From assembly GCA_012511645.1 (NCBI GenBank), contig JAAZFP010000017.1:1-13624 (forward strand): a DNA stretch of 13,624 nt. The letters are read 5' to 3'. The notes beneath the pieces were generated by a model, which did no database searches, had not been told where the DNA came from, and saw only the letters and a list, made by a program, of their open reading frames with translations. The position numbers were made by a program, and so were the translations under genes. The DNA is from Microbacteriaceae bacterium (GTDB lineage: Bacteria; Actinomycetota; Actinomycetes; Actinomycetales; Microbacteriaceae). Every line of letters starts with the position of its first letter. Within the stretch, counting starts at the first letter, position 1. Of the stretch, positions 11,463 through 13,624 are shown in pieces.

Positions 11463-12626
11463 CTATGCAGCGACCGCAGGTTCGGCTGAGCGCGCTCGGT
11501 CGATGGTGAACTGGCCGATGACGCGGGTGCCGATGTAGAGTACGGCGCTCTGGCCGGGCGCGACACCCTCGAGGGGTTCGGCGTGATCGAGGTCGATGTC
11601 GACAATTACCTCGTGGGTGGCTTCGGTGCGGTGCTGTTCGGTGCGGGTGGCCTCGTCGATCTCGACGAGCCTCGCGGTTGCTGGTACCGGATCGGCGTGC
11701 GCGCGGATCTGTACCTCGCAGGCGAACGCTTCGTCGAGTGGAAAACCAGGTTCGCCGGTCAGGCTGTAGCGGCCACCGGCGATGCTCGTGACAGCAAGCT
11801 GCTCTTTTGACCCGACCACGACCTGGTTTGAAACGGGGCGAATCGAGAGCACATAGCGAGGCTTGCCATCAGGTGCAGGCCTGCCGATAGCAAGCCCCTT
11901 CCGTTGACCAACCGTGTAGCCGAGCGCGCCGTCGTGGGTGCCGAGCACCTCGCCCGAGTCGCTCACGATCTCACCCGGGGTGCGTTCGAGTCGCTCATCG
12001 AGCCAGCCGCGGGTGTCGCCATCGGGAATGAAGCAGATGTCGTGGCTGTCGGGCTTCTGGGCGATCTGGATGCCACGCTCAGCAGCCTCGGCGCGGATCA
12101 GCTGCTTTGAGGGGGTGTCGCCGAGCGGAAAGTAGCAGTGCGCGAGCTGGTCAGCGGTGAGCACGCCCAACACATAGGACTGGTCTTTCGCCCAGGCTGA
12201 GGCTCGGTGCAGCTCGCGGCCGTTCGGCCCATCGATGATGGTGGCGTAGTGGCCGGTGGCGACCGCGTCGAAACCGAGCGCGATGGCCTTGTCAAGCAGC
12301 GCCTGAAACTTGATCTTTTCGTTGCAGCGCAGGCACGGGTTTGGGGTGCGACCGGCCGCATACTCAGCGACAAAATCGTCGACCACGTCTTCGGTGAAGC
12401 GTTCGCTGAAGTCCCAGACATAGAACGGAATCTCAAGCAGACCAGCGACGCGACGCGCATCCATAGAGTCTTCAATGGTGCAGCAGCCACGCGAGCCGGT
12501 TCTGAGGGTGCCGGGCATGCGGCTGAGCGCCAGGTGCACGCCCACCACCTCGTGGCCCGCATCGACGGCTCGAGCAGCAGCGACCGCGCTATCGACGCCA
12601 CCACTCATCGCCGCAAGAATCTTCAC
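11463..12626 (-). CDS. mnmA: tRNA-specific 2-thiouridylase MnmA
   Basis: Adds sulfur to uridine 34 of tRNA Lys, Glu and Gln (s2U34), using ATP to activate the base. In the 387-residue protein the PP-loop is SGGVDS (8-13). The two catalytic cysteines are C101 in NPCLRCNEKIKF and C198 in DSHDICFIPDGD. GHYAT, AKDQSYVLG and GYTVGQRKGLAIG are also present, and the C-terminal beta domain is complete. The length is normal for the family. The GTG start at 12626 lacks a Shine-Dalgarno, but a TAGACT -10 box ends six bases upstream, which suggests a leaderless mRNA. It is convergent with the cysteine desulfurase (25-base gap, no obvious terminator) and divergent from ligA. In M. tuberculosis, iscS, mnmA and ligA all lie on one strand, so mnmA appears inverted here relative to that order. 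Confidence 0.95.
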   Translation of the reverse strand: MKILAAMSGGVDSAVAAARAVDAGHEVVGVHLALSRMPGTLRTGSRGCCTIEDSMDARRVAGLLEIPFYVWDFSERFTEDVVDDFVAEYAAGRTPNPCLRCNEKIKFQALLDKAIALGFDAVATGHYATIIDGPNGRELHRASAWAKDQSYVLGVLTADQLAHCYFPLGDTPSKQLIRAEAAERGIQIAQKPDSHDICFIPDGDTRGWLDERLERTPGEIVSDSGEVLGTHDGALGYTVGQRKGLAIGRPAPDGKPRYVLSIRPVSNQVVVGSKEQLAVTSIAGGRYSLTGEPGFPLDEAFACEVQIRAHADPVPATARLVEIDEATRTEQHRTEATHEVIVDIDLDHAEPLEGVAPGQSAVLYIGTRVIGQFTIDRARSAEPAVAA

Positions 12627-12632
12627 CCCGAC

Positions 12633-12638
12633 AGTCTA
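12633..12638 (-). promoter_or_regulatory. -10 box for leaderless mnmA
   Basis: TAGACT on the minus strand (complement of 12633-12638) fits TANNNT and ends six bases before the GTG at 12626, so the first transcribed base would be the G of GTG. No Shine-Dalgarno is present and no -35 is recognisable. Confidence 0.5.
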
Positions 12639-12715
12639 CGCGAGCATGCCTGGTGATTGCCGTGGAAGATCGGACGTGACCTCAGGGGTTCGCGCTCATG
12701 CGCAACTCGGCGATC

Positions 12716-12721
12716 TACACT
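12716..12721 (+). promoter_or_regulatory. -10 box for leaderless ligA
   Basis: TACACT (12716-12721) fits TANNNT and ends six bases before the GTG at 12728, the exact spacing seen at mnmA on the opposite strand. This supports GTG 12728 as the ligA start and a leaderless transcript. A competing start is ATG 12698, with AGGGG at 12684-12688; that would place this box inside the coding region. Confidence 0.45.
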
Positions 12722-12727
12722 GGCAGG

Positions 12728-13624
12728 GTGAACACCGAGCTGCCCGAAGACCCCGCCACGCTGCCAGAATCGCTCGACTTCGACGCCGCCCGCACCGAGA
12801 GTGAACGGCTCACGACCGAGATCGAACGATACCGGCTCAGCTATCACAGCGAGGGCGTGAGTCTCGTCTCAGACGCCGAGTATGACGCTCTCGTGCGCCA
12901 GCTTGAGGCGATCGAGCGGGCGTTCCCCGAGCTTGCGGGCCTTGACAGCCCCACGAGGCAGGTGGGTGCGGCGATCGTGTCGGCGGGGTTCCCGACGCAT
13001 GAGCATGCCGAGCGCATGCTCAGTCTCGATAACGTGTTCAGCCTCGATGAGCTGAGGGAGTGGCTCGACAAGACCCGCGCTGCGGCAGGTCGTGACGTGC
13101 GCTGGCTGTGCGAACTGAAAATCGCCGGGCTCGCGCTCAGCCTCGCCTACCGGGACGGGGCGCTTGAGACGGCATCGACCCGCGGCGATGGGCGTGTTGG
13201 CGAAGACCTCACCGAGAACCTGCCCTACCTGCCCATGATTCCGAGGCGATTGACAGGCGAGGGGATCCCGGAGTTTTTCGAGGCACGCGGCGAGGTGTTT
13301 TTGAGCACCGCTGGTTTCGAGGCGCTGAATGAGCGCCAGCATGAGCTGCAAGAGGCATATGCTGCCGAGCAGCGCGCAAAGGGCGTTGATGAGGCGCAGA
13401 TCACCGTGCGCTACCCGGAGTTTGCGAACGCTCGCAACACTGCTGCCGGCAGCCTCAGGCAGCGTGCCGAGAAGAAGAACGAAACCGAGCTGGCGCTCAT
13501 GAAAGAGCGCCTCGCGAGACTCGCGCTCTATGTGCACGGCATCGGAGCCTGGCAGGATCCCGCGTTCGAGAACCAGAGTGATGCCTACGACCTGCTCGCC
13601 TCGTGGGGGCTACCCGTGTCACCC
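12728..13624 (+). CDS. ligA: NAD-dependent DNA ligase LigA, N-terminal part (runs off the window), altered active-site motif
   Basis: LigA seals nicks using NAD+. The window holds the first 299 codons, covering domain Ia and most of the adenylation domain. Recognisable segments are the NMN-binding residues (Y39, H40, D49, Y52, D53 in SYH and SDAEYD), MLSLDNVF (97-104), TRGDGRVGEDLT (151-162), RGEVF (187-191) and NTAAGSLRQ (237-245). The insert after GSLRQ and the segment LALYVHGIGAW look like Microbacteriaceae LigA. The nucleotidyl-transfer motif is K131-I-A-G (13118-13129), where the family has KxDG, and FANPRN reads FANARN. In E. coli LigA the equivalent Asp (D117) is essential, so this copy may be inactive, a paralogue, or a sequence error. 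GTG 12728 is preferred over ATG 12698 because of the -10 box six bases upstream. The OB, zinc, HhH and BRCT domains lie beyond the window. Confidence 0.9.
   Translation, partial: MNTELPEDPATLPESLDFDAARTESERLTTEIERYRLSYHSEGVSLVSDAEYDALVRQLEAIERAFPELAGLDSPTRQVGAAIVSAGFPTHEHAERMLSLDNVFSLDELREWLDKTRAAAGRDVRWLCELKIAGLALSLAYRDGALETASTRGDGRVGEDLTENLPYLPMIPRRLTGEGIPEFFEARGEVFLSTAGFEALNERQHELQEAYAAEQRAKGVDEAQITVRYPEFANARNTAAGSLRQRAEKKNETELALMKERLARLALYVHGIGAWQDPAFENQSDAYDLLASWGLPVSP

Noticed and set aside
11583..12656. Several plus-strand open frames across mnmA
   Set aside because: mnmA on the minus strand carries the complete PP-loop and both catalytic cysteines, so these frames are shadows.
1..13624. 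CRISPR array, tRNA or rRNA gene, insertion sequence or attachment site
   Set aside because: I found no spaced short direct repeats, tRNA-like cloverleaf, transposase or terminal inverted repeats; the only strong repeats are coding (coiled coil, signal peptide).

Overview
The window looks like a chromosomal housekeeping segment of a high-GC actinobacterium, most likely Microbacteriaceae. The reasons are the pyrH-frr-cdsA order, two DivIVA-type proteins, GTG starts with a TANNNT -10 box immediately upstream, and a LigA whose insert after the GSLRQ motif resembles that family. I see no phage, transposon, CRISPR array, rRNA or tRNA. The genus is not determinable by eye.

Layout. (1) 42-2873, plus strand: pyrH, frr, cdsA and a small protein with duplicated DivIVA-type motifs form a tight operon; the last pair overlaps by 4 bases. 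(2) 2926-3813, plus strand: a secreted lytic-transglycosylase-like protein with its own near-leaderless promoter, then a small CxxC/HxHxHC protein. (3) 3928-6963, minus strand: a long coiled-coil protein with a DivIVA-like N-terminus and a run of 21 eleven-residue repeats, followed by rnhA. The coiled-coil frame is cut by one in-frame TAG at 4771-4773 and continues, still coiled-coil, for 99 more codons to 4471. (4) 7183-11437, plus strand: a large three-hydrophobic-segment envelope protein containing an internal lipobox, a thioredoxin-TPR protein of CnoX/YbbN type, and a group I cysteine desulfurase. (5) 11463-12626, minus strand: mnmA, convergent with the desulfurase. (6) 12728 to the window end, plus strand: the first 299 codons of ligA, divergent from mnmA.

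How the genes fit together. Region 1 serves UTP supply, ribosome recycling and CDP-diacylglycerol synthesis. Regions 1-3 together hold two DivIVA-like proteins and a wall-acting enzyme, which fits polar growth and division of an actinobacterium (inference). The desulfurase supplies persulfide sulfur, and MnmA uses sulfur for 2-thiouridine at tRNA position 34, so these two are functionally linked although they lie on opposite strands.

The most notable points are: the apparent nonsense codon in the coiled-coil gene; the LigA nucleotidyl-transfer motif reading KIAG instead of KxDG; the long hendecad array with His every 11 residues; the internal lipoprotein-type signal in the 689-residue envelope protein; and probable leaderless promoters for three genes. 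No clearly novel multi-gene system is evident.
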